A DNA stretch of 64,000 bases from Albimonas pacifica (GTDB lineage: Bacteria > Pseudomonadota > Alphaproteobacteria > Rhodobacterales > Rhodobacteraceae): NCBI RefSeq assembly GCF_900113695.1, contig NZ_FOQH01000005.1, positions 62,001-126,000 on the forward strand. Direction: 5' to 3'. This document shows positions 8,768-17,170 of this stretch, in pieces (the stretch's first letter is position 1; every line of letters begins with the position of its first letter). The notes below the pieces were generated by a model that searched no databases, was not told the origin of the DNA, and saw nothing but the letters and a program-made list of their open reading frames with translations. The position numbers and the translations under genes were made by a program.

Positions 8768-10933
8768 TCAGCCGAACAGGAAGTCGGCGACGTCGAGCGC
8801 GCCCGCCTTCACGTCGTCGAGGATCACCACGCCGCCCTTGTGCTCGATCACCGCGTCGCCCTTGCGGGTCGAGATGTCGAGCTGCTTGAAACGGGCGACG
8901 TCCTCGAAGACCAGGCGGTCCTTGCCGGCGAAGTCCATCACCTTGTCCTTGCCGTCGCCCTTGCCGAAGACGAAGAAGTCGCGGCCCGCGCCGCCCCAGA
9001 GCTTGTCGGCGTCGGCGCCGCCGTCGAGCCGGTCGTTCCCCTCGCCGCCGACCAGCCGGTCCTTGCCCGCGCCGCCCGAGAGCTGGTCCTTGCCCGCGTC
9101 GCCCCACAGGCGGTCCTTGTCCGCGCCCGCGTCGAGCCGGTCGGCGCCCTCGCCGCCGCGGAGCTGGTCGGCGCCCTCGCCGCCGAACAGGAAGTCGGCC
9201 TCCGAGTCGCCCCACAGCCGGTCGCGCCCGGCCGCGCCCAGCAGCCGGTCGGCGCCCTCGCCGCCCCAGAGCCGGCCGTCGGAGGCGTCGGCGAGCGCGA
9301 GCTCGTCGTCGCCGGCGCCGCCGTAGAGCGAATCGAGCCCGCCGCCGCCCTCGAGCACGTCGTCGCCGGCGCCGCCCTCGATCACGTCGTTCCCGGCGCC
9401 GCCGCGGGCCAGGTCGTTCCCCTCGCCGCCCAGGATGCGGTCGTCGCCCTCGCCGCCGTCGAGCGAGTCGTCGCCGGTCCCGCCGTCGAGCCGGTCGTGG
9501 CCCGCGCCGCCCTCGATCCGGTCGGCGCCCGCGTCGCCCTGCGCGGCGTCGTCGCCGGCCTCGCCGTAGAGGCGGTCGTCGCCGTCGCCCCCGCGCAGGT
9601 CGTCGTCGCCCGCGCCACCGGCCACCGCGTCCGCGCCGGCGTCGCCCGCGACGGTGTCGTCGCCCGCTTCGCCCATCAGACGGTCTTCGCCGTCGCCGCC
9701 GAAGATGCGGTCGTTCCCGCCGCCGCCGCGCACGGTGTCGTCGCCGCGCCCGGCCTCGATCGTGTCGTCGCCGGCCTCGGCGTAGCTGAACAGGTCGTGG
9801 CCGTCGGCGTCGGCGCGCGCCGCCATCAGCAGCACCTCGTCGCCCTTCGCCACGGCGGCGAGGTCGGTGATCTCGGCCCCCCAGCCGGCGCGATGGGTCT
9901 CGATCAGGTCGAGCCGGCCGCCCGCGGCGATCTCGTAGACGCGCAGCCGGTCCTCCTCGGCGGCGAAGAGCAGGGAGCGCCCGTCGAGCTCCGCCGTCTC
10001 CAGCGCCAGCGCGCCCTCGGTCGAGCCGACGCGCACGAGCTGCCCCGCCGCGGTCAGGCGGTAGGCGACCAGCTTCTCCGGCCCGGCGGCGAAGACCAGG
10101 ACCTCGCCGCCCGCGGTCGCCACGGCCAGGTCCTCGACCTCGGTCAGGTCGAAGCGGCTCTCGCCGTCGCGGGCGCTGCGCAGCTGGACGCGGGTCGGGG
10201 CCGAGGCGCCGACGCGCCAGACCGAGACCTCGCCCTCGTCGCGCGCCGCGATCACCGCGTAGCGCTGGCCGCCCACGGTGGCGAGCGCGGCGGCCGAGAC
10301 CTCGCCGACCTCCAGCCGGCCGTCGTCGGCGGTGCGCTGCACGACCTCGAGCTCGCCCGCGCGCAGGCGCAGCACGCTCACGCCCCCTTCCTCGCCGCCG
10401 GCGACCAGGATGCGCAGCTCGCCCCCCATCTCGAACGGGACCACCGCGCCGGGGCGCAGCAGGCCGTTGCCCCAGTCCCAGTCGATCCGGTCGAGGAGCT
10501 GCGGCGCGCCGGAGGCGTCGAGCGTGGCGATCGAGACGCCCAGACCCGCGGTGATCAGGTAGTCCTGCCCGCCGAAGCGCGCCGAGGCCAGCGTCGGCGC
10601 GCCGGTCAGCAGGTCGTCGAGCCCGTACCACATGGCGTCCTGCGACCAGACCTGGGTCAGGCCCTCGGCGTCCGCGTCGAGCCGCCAGGCCTGGGCGCCG
10701 CCGGCGCCGCGGCCCGAGGCGGCGGCGTAGGCGTGGATCTCGCCGCCCAGCGTGACCAGCGTCATCTCGCCCGGCCGGCGGGCCTCGGCGCCGCCGTCGC
10801 GATCCTCGAGCCGCAGCTCGAAGCCGCCCTCGCCCGCCTTGTCGCCGTAGATCGTGTCGGCGCCGTCGGTGCCCCGCAGGGACTGCGTGCCGTTGCCGCC
10901 GAACAGAGTCCGGCCCTTGGTCGTCGCGCTCAT
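8768..10933 (-). CDS. Large secreted RTX calcium-binding protein with N-terminal propeller-like domain
   Basis: A 721-residue protein built for type I secretion. A short RTX-like segment (FGGNGTQSLRGTDGADTIYG) opens it. Residues ~45-370 form repeats of about 45-50 residues alternating hydrophobic strands and turns, resembling a beta-propeller. From ~375 to ~650 there is an almost uninterrupted RTX array of GGxGxDxLx nonapeptides, which bind calcium outside the cell. Residues ~650-721 (FFVFGKGDG to DVADFLFG) match the usual C-terminal secretion region. There is no signal peptide. No HlyB/HlyD/TolC genes are adjacent, so export must use a system elsewhere. ATG 10933 was chosen; GTG 10945 is possible. 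No catalytic motif is seen. Confidence 0.85.
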   Translation of the reverse strand: MSATTKGRTLFGGNGTQSLRGTDGADTIYGDKAGEGGFELRLEDRDGGAEARRPGEMTLVTLGGEIHAYAAASGRGAGGAQAWRLDADAEGLTQVWSQDAMWYGLDDLLTGAPTLASARFGGQDYLITAGLGVSIATLDASGAPQLLDRIDWDWGNGLLRPGAVVPFEMGGELRILVAGGEEGGVSVLRLRAGELEVVQRTADDGRLEVGEVSAAALATVGGQRYAVIAARDEGEVSVWRVGASAPTRVQLRSARDGESRFDLTEVEDLAVATAGGEVLVFAAGPEKLVAYRLTAAGQLVRVGSTEGALALETAELDGRSLLFAAEEDRLRVYEIAAGGRLDLIETHRAGWGAEITDLAAVAKGDEVLLMAARADADGHDLFSYAEAGDDTIEAGRGDDTVRGGGGNDRIFGGDGEDRLMGEAGDDTVAGDAGADAVAGGAGDDDLRGGDGDDRLYGEAGDDAAQGDAGADRIEGGAGHDRLDGGTGDDSLDGGEGDDRILGGEGNDLARGGAGNDVIEGGAGDDVLEGGGGLDSLYGGAGDDELALADASDGRLWGGEGADRLLGAAGRDRLWGDSEADFLFGGEGADQLRGGEGADRLDAGADKDRLWGDAGKDQLSGGAGKDRLVGGEGNDRLDGGADADKLWGGAGRDFFVFGKGDGKDKVMDFAGKDRLVFEDVARFKQLDISTRKGDAVIEHKGGVVILDDVKAGALDVADFLFG

Positions 10934-11264
10934 CCTCGCCCCCACCCCTGGAAGCCGGGGATCATTCCCCGGGGGATGGCATAGGCGGCGGCGAGTATTC
11001 GCTAAGTGAAAGCTGCTGGTTAAGCGGAATTGTTTTGGATTACGGTTCCGTATATCGGGCGTAGGGGGCTTGGATATTAAGGTGGACGGACCGTAATGAT
11101 GTCTGGTTGATCAGATGTTTTCAATAGCGGTTAGGCGCAGATGTGCAAAACCGGTTGCCGGGGCGTTGGGAAAATCGGTTTCCAGGTCGTGAACCGGTCG
11201 GGGCCGCCGGGGGGGGCGCCGGCGGGCGCGGCTCCGGGCGCGGCTGCCGGCGCGTCGGGGCGGG
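10934..11264. promoter_or_regulatory. AT-rich upstream island of the RTX gene
   Basis: Between about 10990 and 11180 the base composition falls sharply compared with the rest of the window. The region contains an inverted pair, ATTACGGTTCCGT (11039-11051) and ACGGACCGTAAT (11086-11097), plus a nearby ACCGGTT / CGGTTTCC / ACCGGTC series at about 11150-11200. It lies directly upstream of the RTX gene and probably holds its promoter and operators. The regulator is not known. Confidence 0.55.
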
Positions 11265-11516
11265 TCAGCCGGCCTTGCGGATCACGAAGCGGCGCCCGCC
11301 CCCCGGCGCCGGCGCGTCCGAGAGCAGGGCGTGCCCCTCCTCGGCGCAGAAATTCGGCAGGTCGATCGCGGCCATCGGGTCGTCCGCCACGATCGCCAGC
11401 ACCGCCCCCGCCGGCAGCCCGGCCAGGCGCTTGCGCGCGCGCAGCACCGGCAGGGGGCAGATCAGGCCGAGGGCGTCGATCTCGAGATCGGGGACGGGCA
11501 GGGGGTCGGGGGACAT
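11265..11516 (-). CDS. TusA/SirA-like sulfur carrier protein
   Basis: Small cytoplasmic sulfurtransferase-family protein of 83 residues. It carries the diagnostic CPLP motif (C20-P-L-P23) within LGLICPLPVLRARKRL, where the cysteine carries persulfide sulfur in the family. The rest follows the two-layer TusA fold, ending in the FVIRK strand. It is divergent from a SoxX-like cytochrome and a CcdA gene, which suggests a role in sulfur trafficking linked to sulfur oxidation rather than tRNA thiolation; that link is inference. Confidence 0.88.
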   Translation of the reverse strand: MSPDPLPVPDLEIDALGLICPLPVLRARKRLAGLPAGAVLAIVADDPMAAIDLPNFCAEEGHALLSDAPAPGGGRRFVIRKAG

Positions 11517-11642
11517 GGGCGGGCTCCGGCGGACGGGACAGGGGCTAACCTTCCCCGCGGCCCGGGGCAAGACGCCGCCCCTCGCTTGCGCCGCCCGCGC
11601 GCCGACCCTAGGGTCCGGGGCCCGAGACGAACCGTCGACGCC

Positions 11643-12809
11643 ATGCCCTTCTCGCCCTCCCGCCGCTCCCGCCGTTCCGCCGCCCGCCGCTCCGGCGCGG
11701 CGCTGGCGATCCTCGCCGCGCTGGCGGCCGCGCCCGCCGCGGCGCAGGCGGCCGACCCCGCCGCGGCCGAGGCGCCCGCGCGCGACCCCCGCCCGCAGGC
11801 GCATGCCTACACCGTGGTGGACGGGCGCACGATCCCCGCGCCGCTGGGCGGGGCCACGGGCGACGCCGAGCGGGGGCGGGCGATCTACGCCGATCCCGCG
11901 CTGGGCGGCTGCCGGGCCTGCCACGCGGCGCCGGGCCTGCCGCAGGCGCCGATCGTGCCGCTGGCGCTGGCCGACCGCGCGCCTCGCCCGGAGCCGGAGG
12001 TCGAGCTGCCCCCCGCCCTCGACGATCCCGAAGCCGCGGCGCTGGAGGACGAGGACGGCTCCGACTCCGACAGCCGCCTCGCCCCGGAGACGGCCGCGCC
12101 CCCGCCCGAGCGCCCCGCGCCCGAGGCGGTCGCCGACGGCGGCGAGGGAGAGGCGGCCGGCGACGAGGGCGCCGGCGAAGGCGTGGACGGACCCGATCCC
12201 ACGGGCGACGGCTCGGGCGGGCTCGACGCCGCGGCGGCGGCGCTGCTGCCGCTGCCGCCGGGGCCGGACCTCGACGGGGTCGCCACGCGGCTGGAGATCG
12301 GCGAGTTGCGGCTGCTGGTTATCAACCCGCGGATCGCGCGGGCGGGGTCTCGGATGCCGGCCTATCACACGATCTCGCTGTCCCAGGCCGCCCTGACCCC
12401 GGCGCTGCGCCAGCCCTGGCTGAGCGCGCAGGAGATCGAGGACGTGGTCGCCTACCTCGCCACGCTCGACGGCTCCGCGGCGACCGGGGCGGCGCCCGCG
12501 TCCGCCGAGCAGGAGGCCGCCGCGACGCCGGGCGGGGCCGCGGGCACGGATGCGGCCGCGCCCGCGCCCGAGGCGCCGCCGGCCGCGCCCGCGCCGGAAG
12601 CGGCGCCCGCCGCGGAGGCCCCGGCCGACGACGCGCCCGCCGCGGAGGCCCCGGCCGAGACGCCCGCCGCGCAGGCGCCCGCGGGCGGCGGCGGTCCGGA
12701 GGCGGAGGCCCCGACCGCACGAGAGACGCCCGCCGCGCCCCGGCCGGAGGCGGAGGCCGCGCCTGTGGAGGCGGGCGGCGCGGACGCCTCCGCAGACACG
12801 GCGAAGTGA
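11643..12809 (+). CDS. soxX: SoxX-like c-type cytochrome with an acidic insert and long Ala/Pro tail
   Basis: Periplasmic monohaem cytochrome; SoxX pairs with SoxA in thiosulfate oxidation. A signal peptide spans residues 1-35 (APAAAQA). The haem motif is C90-RA-C93-H94. GPDLDGVATR (207-216) and ELRLLVINPRI lead to the probable axial Met238 in RMPAYH, followed by a final helix ending near 276. Two parts are unusual. Residues ~104-204 are an acidic, low-complexity insert between the haem motif and the GPDLDGV block. Residues 277-388 are an Ala/Pro/Glu repeat tail. Typical SoxX proteins are far shorter than 388 residues. The neighbour is ccdA; soxA, Y, Z, B, C and D are not in the window. Confidence 0.72.
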   Translation: MPFSPSRRSRRSAARRSGAALAILAALAAAPAAAQAADPAAAEAPARDPRPQAHAYTVVDGRTIPAPLGGATGDAERGRAIYADPALGGCRACHAAPGLPQAPIVPLALADRAPRPEPEVELPPALDDPEAAALEDEDGSDSDSRLAPETAAPPPERPAPEAVADGGEGEAAGDEGAGEGVDGPDPTGDGSGGLDAAAAALLPLPPGPDLDGVATRLEIGELRLLVINPRIARAGSRMPAYHTISLSQAALTPALRQPWLSAQEIEDVVAYLATLDGSAATGAAPASAEQEAAATPGGAAGTDAAAPAPEAPPAAPAPEAAPAAEAPADDAPAAEAPAETPAAQAPAGGGGPEAEAPTARETPAAPRPEAEAAPVEAGGADASADTAK

Positions 12810-12912
12810 GCGGGGGCGACGCGGCGCCCGGTCGACGCGGCCGGCCCGAGGGGGCAGAAGGACGCTCGCCCGCCCTCGATCGAGACCCCGCACAGGGAGC
12901 CCCGCGCGCCGC

Positions 12913-13809
12913 ATGACCGACATCGGACTGCTCGCCGCCTTCTTCGGCGGCCTCCTCAGCTTCCTGTCGCCCTGCGTGCTGCCGCTGGCGCCGCCCTACC
13001 TCGCGTTCATGGCGGGCTCGACCCTCGACAAGCTGACGGGGGAGGAGGAGCAGGCCGACGCGGCGCTGGCGCGGCGGGTGTTCATCTCGTCGCTGTTCTT
13101 CGTCGCGGGGCTTGGGACGGTGTTCGTGGCGCTGGGGGCGGGGGCGAGCCTGGTGGGCCAGACCCTGCAGTCCTGGCGCTACGAGTTCGGGATCGCCGCG
13201 GGCTTCGTGATCTACGTGATGGGCCAGCATTTCATCGGCTTCCGCCGCGCGCCGCTGACGGCCGCGCTGGCCATCGCCGCGGCGGCGCTGCTGGCGCTCT
13301 CGGGCGGCTGGGAGGGGTTCGTCGAACAGGCGCAGGCCCACTGGCCGGTGCTGGCGGCGCTGGCGCTGCTGGCGGCCGCGCTGCGCCTCTCGGGGATGGA
13401 GAAGATCCCGTTCCTGATGCAGGAGGCGCGCTTCGACGCCGGGGGCGCGGCGGGCAGCTTCGCGGGGGCCTACGTGATCGGGCTGGCCTTCGCCTTCGGC
13501 TGGACGCCCTGCATCGGGCCGGTGCTCGGCTCGATCCTGTTCCTCGCCGCCCAGCGCGAGACCATCGGCGAGGGCGTGGGGATGCTGGCGGTCTACGCGC
13601 TCGGCCTCGGCGTGCCCTTCATCCTCGCGGCGGCCTTCGTGCGCCCCTTCATGCGCTGGATGCGCGGCTTCCGCCGGCACCTCGGCCGGGTCGAGATGGC
13701 GATGGGCGCGCTGCTGGTCGCCGTCGGCCTGCTGATGATGACCGGCGCCTTCGAGACGCTGGCCTTCTGGCTGCTGGAGACCTTCCCCGCGCTCGCCACC
13801 ATCGGCTGA
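12913..13809 (+). CDS. ccdA: CcdA/SoxV-type thiol-disulfide transmembrane transporter
   Basis: Polytopic inner-membrane protein that carries reducing equivalents from cytoplasmic thioredoxin to periplasmic partners, for cytochrome c maturation or Sox proteins. The 298-residue product has the two active cysteines in classic context: C21 in FLSPCVLPL and C200 in GWTPCIGPVLG. It is about 50 residues longer than a minimal CcdA, because the loop between helices 3 and 4 (about residues 112-165) contains two extra hydrophobic stretches. It lies about 100 bp downstream of the SoxX-like gene on the same strand, so a SoxV role is plausible. Confidence 0.88.
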   Translation: MTDIGLLAAFFGGLLSFLSPCVLPLAPPYLAFMAGSTLDKLTGEEEQADAALARRVFISSLFFVAGLGTVFVALGAGASLVGQTLQSWRYEFGIAAGFVIYVMGQHFIGFRRAPLTAALAIAAAALLALSGGWEGFVEQAQAHWPVLAALALLAAALRLSGMEKIPFLMQEARFDAGGAAGSFAGAYVIGLAFAFGWTPCIGPVLGSILFLAAQRETIGEGVGMLAVYALGLGVPFILAAAFVRPFMRWMRGFRRHLGRVEMAMGALLVAVGLLMMTGAFETLAFWLLETFPALATIG

Positions 13810-13833
13810 GGGGCGGGGCGCGGGGCGCAGCGC

Positions 13834-14910
13834 TCAATCCGAGACGATCACCCGGTTGCGGCCGCTGTTCTTGGCCCGGTAGAGGGCCGCGTCGGCGCGC
13901 GCGATCAGGGCCGCCGCCCCCTCCCCCCGGCGCCATTCCGCGACGCCCAGCGAGGCGGTGACGCTGCCCAGCCGCTTGCGGGTGCCGGTGATCACGAAGG
14001 CGCGGGCGGCGAGCTCCTGGCGGATGCGCTCGGCCACGTGGCGGGCGCCCAGACGCTCGGTCCGGGGCAGGACCAGCGCGAATTCCTCCCCGCCGAAGCG
14101 GGCGGCGGTGTCCTTGCCCTGCACGTTCTGGCGCAGCAGGCGGGCGAACTGCTTGAGCACCGAATCCCCCACCGCGTGGCCGAAGCCGTCGTTGATCCGC
14201 TTGAAGTGGTCGAGGTCGCAGATCACCAGGCTCAGCGGCCCGCGCTCGGGCGCCTCGTGGATGGCGAGCTCCAGCGCGGCGTCGAAGCGGCGGCGGTTGG
14301 CGAGGCCGGTCAGGTGGTCGATGTAGGACCGCTCCCGCAGGTCCTGCAGCTCGTCCTGGAGGTCGGAGATCTGGGCGCGCGCGGCGGCCAGCTCGGCGTC
14401 GTGCCCCTCGACCTGCTGGGCGTAGCGGGTGGTCAGGTCGATCAGGTCGCGGATCGTCTGGCGCACGGTGCCGGGCCGGGCGAGGATCGACATGCCGTCG
14501 CGCGCCCGGGTCAGGTCGTAGTGGAAGGCGTCGTTGGCCGCCGAGCGGCGGGCGAGCGATTCCGACAGCAGCGCGAGCTCGAGCTCCACCTCCCGGCCGA
14601 CGTCGAGGAACCGCTCCGCCTGGCCGCCGAGGGCGAGATGCGTCTCGTGCAGGCGCTCGACCGCGTCGAGGTTGGCGCCCCCGCCCTCGGGCAGCAGTGC
14701 GTCGACGGCGGCGCACAGGCGCGGGTCCTCGCCGCCGAGATAGGCGTAGAACAGTTCGAACACACGCGGGTCGGGCGGCAGGCCGCGCCGCTCCGCCTCG
14801 GCCAGGGCGCGGCGCGCCCGCTCGCCCGTGGCGGCGAGGTCGACCGGCGCGGCCGGCGCGTCGGTCTGCGTTCGCGGCTGCATCCGCTCCATCGTCACGA
14901 TGCGCTCCAT
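13834..14910 (-). CDS. Diguanylate cyclase (GGDEF) with coiled-coil N-terminus
   Basis: Synthesises cyclic di-GMP from two GTP. The 358-residue protein has a helical N-terminal region without a recognised sensor, a coiled coil at about 165-195, the linker-to-domain start DHLTGLANRRRFD (198-210), the metal-binding CDLDHFKRIND (231-241), and the active-site RFGGEEF (271-277). The inhibitory I-site (RxxD just before GGEEF) reads QGKD, so product inhibition is probably lost. There is no membrane segment, so it is cytoplasmic. ATG 14910 was used; ATGs at codons 7 and 10 are alternatives. Confidence 0.9.
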   Translation of the reverse strand: MERIVTMERMQPRTQTDAPAAPVDLAATGERARRALAEAERRGLPPDPRVFELFYAYLGGEDPRLCAAVDALLPEGGGANLDAVERLHETHLALGGQAERFLDVGREVELELALLSESLARRSAANDAFHYDLTRARDGMSILARPGTVRQTIRDLIDLTTRYAQQVEGHDAELAAARAQISDLQDELQDLRERSYIDHLTGLANRRRFDAALELAIHEAPERGPLSLVICDLDHFKRINDGFGHAVGDSVLKQFARLLRQNVQGKDTAARFGGEEFALVLPRTERLGARHVAERIRQELAARAFVITGTRKRLGSVTASLGVAEWRRGEGAAALIARADAALYRAKNSGRNRVIVSD

Positions 14911-15110
14911 CCTCGGCCCGCGGGACGGACGGCGCCCGCCCCCGGAGTCCGGCGCGAGTTAGAGGGGAGTCAGGTTGGCAAAGTCTTAAGCCGGGCGCGA
15001 TCGCGTTCTGACGAGGACGTGAGCGACGCGGACGGAGGGGCTGGAGCGGAGGCATGAGGCCGGTTCCGGCCCGTCGGCGCGCAGCCGGGCGGGGGCCGGC
15101 GCCGGAATGC

Positions 15111-15144
15111 GGAACGCCCGCGACCGGGGGGGCGCGGGCGTTCC
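15111..15144 (-). terminator. Hairpin downstream of sat-cysC
   Basis: A perfect 12-bp stem, GGAACGCCCGCG (15111-15122) with CGCGGGCGTTCC (15133-15144), lies 44 bp beyond the sat-cysC stop. There is no T-run, so it may be a Rho-assisted or bidirectional terminator between sat-cysC and the GGDEF gene, or simply protect the 3' end. Confidence 0.55.
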
Positions 15145-15187
15145 TGCGCGGATCGGGGGGCGGCCGCGGGGGCCGCCTGCCGGTCGA

Positions 15188-16891
15188 TCAGCCGATCAGG
15201 CCCATCTGCTCCAGCTTCAGCAGCACGGTCTGGGCGCAGTTGTCGACGTCGGTGCCCTCGGTCTCGAGCTTCAGCTCGGGCTTCTCGGGCGCCTCGTAGG
15301 GGTCGGAGATGCCGGTGAACTCCTTGATCTTCCCCTCGCGGGCCAGCTTGTAGAGGCCCTTGCGGTCGCGCTTCTCGCACTCCTCCAGGGAGGTCGCGAC
15401 ATGCACCTCGACGAAGGCGCCGTAGGCCTCGATCATCTCGCGCACGGCACGGCGGGTGGCCGTGTAGGGCGCGATCGGGGCGCAGAGCGCGATGCCGCCG
15501 TTCTTGGTGATCTCGGACGCGACGTAGCCGATCCGCTTGATGTTGATGTCGCGGTGCTCCTTGGAGAAGCCCAGCTCGGACGACAGGTGCTTGCGCACCA
15601 CGTCGCCGTCGAGCAGCGTCACCGGGCGGCCGCCCAGCTCCATCAGCTTGACCATCAGCGCGTTCGCGATCGTCGACTTGCCAGAGCCCGAGAGGCCGGT
15701 GAGGAACACCGTGAAGCCCTGCTGGGCCCGCGGCGGACGGGTGCGGCGCAGCTCTTCGACCACCTCGGGGAAGGAGAACCACTCGGGGATGTCGAGGCCT
15801 TCCTGCAGGCGGCGGCGCAGCTCGGTGCCCGAGATGTTGAGGACGGTCACGCCCTCCTCGATCTCGTCGGCGGGCTCGTACTGGGCGCGCTCCTGCACGT
15901 AGACCATGTGCTTGAAGTCGACCATCTCGACGCCGATCTCGGCCTCGTGCTCGCGGAACAGGTCCTGGGCGTCGTAGGGGCCGTAGAAGTCCTCGCCCGC
16001 CGAGTTCTTGCCCGGGCCGGCGTGGTCGCGGCCGACGATGAAGTGGGTCACGCCGTGGTTGCGGCGGATCAGGCCGTGCCACACCGCCTCGCGGGGACCT
16101 GCCATGCGCATGGCCAGCGGCAGCAGCGACAGGTGGGTGGTGGACGCGGGATACTTGTCGAGCACCGCCTCGTAGCAGCGCACGCGGGTGAAGTGGTCGA
16201 CGTCGCCCGGCTTGGTCATGCCCACGACGGGATGGATCAGCAGGTTGGCCTGGGCCTCCTTCGCGGCGCGGAAGGTCAGCTCCTGGTGGGCGCGGTGCAG
16301 CGGGTTGCGCGTCTGGAACGCCACGATCTTGCGCCAGCCCATCTTGCGGAAGTAGGCGCGCAGCTCGTTGGGCGTGTCGCGGCGCGAGCGGTAGTCGTAG
16401 TGCACCGGCTGCTGGATGCCGGTGATCGGGCCGCCCAGGTAGACGTTCCCGGCGGTGTTGTGCAGGTAGTTGACCGCCGGGTGGGCCAGGTCGTCGGCGC
16501 CGAAGACCTTCTCGGCCTCGCGCGACTTGTTGGGGACCCACTTGTCGGTCACGGACATGATCGCGAGGATCACGCCCTCGGCGTCGCGGAGCGCGATGTC
16601 CTGGCCAGGCGCGATCGTGTCGGCGAACTTGTCGTTGACATCGAGCGTGATCGGGATCGGCCACAGCGCGCCGTCGGCGGTGCGCATGTTCTCCACCACG
16701 CCGTCGTAATCGGCCTCGGTCAGGAAGCCCTTGAGCGGGTTGAAGCCGCCGTTCATCAGCAGCTCGAGGTCGCAGACCTGGCGCGCGGTGAGATCCCAGG
16801 ACGGCAGCTCGGCCGCCTCCATCTTCAGCTTGGCGGCGCTGTCGTAGGAAACATAGAGCTCGGGAATGGGAGCGGTGTTCGCGGTCGTCAT
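15188..16891 (-). CDS. sat-cysC: Bifunctional sulfate adenylyltransferase / APS kinase
   Basis: Catalyses sulfate + ATP to APS, then APS + ATP to PAPS. The 567-residue fusion has an N-terminal ATP-sulfurylase of the homo-oligomeric Sat type, with the catalytic QTRNPLHRAH (193-202) and GRDHAGPG (287-294). The C-terminal APS kinase has a P-loop GLSGSGKS (399-406), DGDVVRKHLS and DINIKRIGYVA. The domain order Sat-CysC is that found in alphaproteobacterial and some other bacterial fusions. The 279-bp upstream region contains a 9-bp hairpin. With CysQ at 44.9-45.7 kb, which removes the by-product PAP, this gives most of the sulfate-activation step. Confidence 0.95.
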   Translation of the reverse strand: MTTANTAPIPELYVSYDSAAKLKMEAAELPSWDLTARQVCDLELLMNGGFNPLKGFLTEADYDGVVENMRTADGALWPIPITLDVNDKFADTIAPGQDIALRDAEGVILAIMSVTDKWVPNKSREAEKVFGADDLAHPAVNYLHNTAGNVYLGGPITGIQQPVHYDYRSRRDTPNELRAYFRKMGWRKIVAFQTRNPLHRAHQELTFRAAKEAQANLLIHPVVGMTKPGDVDHFTRVRCYEAVLDKYPASTTHLSLLPLAMRMAGPREAVWHGLIRRNHGVTHFIVGRDHAGPGKNSAGEDFYGPYDAQDLFREHEAEIGVEMVDFKHMVYVQERAQYEPADEIEEGVTVLNISGTELRRRLQEGLDIPEWFSFPEVVEELRRTRPPRAQQGFTVFLTGLSGSGKSTIANALMVKLMELGGRPVTLLDGDVVRKHLSSELGFSKEHRDINIKRIGYVASEITKNGGIALCAPIAPYTATRRAVREMIEAYGAFVEVHVATSLEECEKRDRKGLYKLAREGKIKEFTGISDPYEAPEKPELKLETEGTDVDNCAQTVLLKLEQMGLIG

Positions 16892-16942
16892 GTTGTCGGC
16901 TTCTCGCTTCGATCGGCGGTCATGGTGCAGGGGCCGGTTCCG

Positions 16943-16968
16943 CGCGCCTTCTGGACCCGGAAGGCGCG
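16943..16968 (-). promoter_or_regulatory. Hairpin in the sat-cysC leader region
   Basis: A perfect 9-bp inverted repeat, CGCGCCTTC / GAAGGCGCG with an 8-base loop, is centred about 65 bp upstream of the sat-cysC ATG. It sits in the less GC-rich spacer between two divergent genes. It could be a leader hairpin or an operator; nothing identifies the regulator. Confidence 0.35.
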
Positions 16969-17170
16969 AAAGGCAACAACTCGTCGCCGGAAATGCTGCA
17001 CCGCGACAATGCGCTCGACGTTGCGTCGGGCGTCGTTCATCGGCGATTTTACAGCCGATCTTCGCGGTTTCGCGTCGAATTCGGCCGAAGCAGGCGCCGG
17101 CGCCTCCGCCGCTTTCGCGCGGCTCGCCAAGCCTCTATGGTCGCCCCGCCGATCTCCCGGCTCTCCGCAG

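Noticed and set aside
8840-10984. 714-codon open frame on the plus strand opposite the RTX gene
   Set aside because: It mirrors the repetitive GGxGxD codons of the RTX gene and gives Val/Ala/Arg repeats without a known fold.
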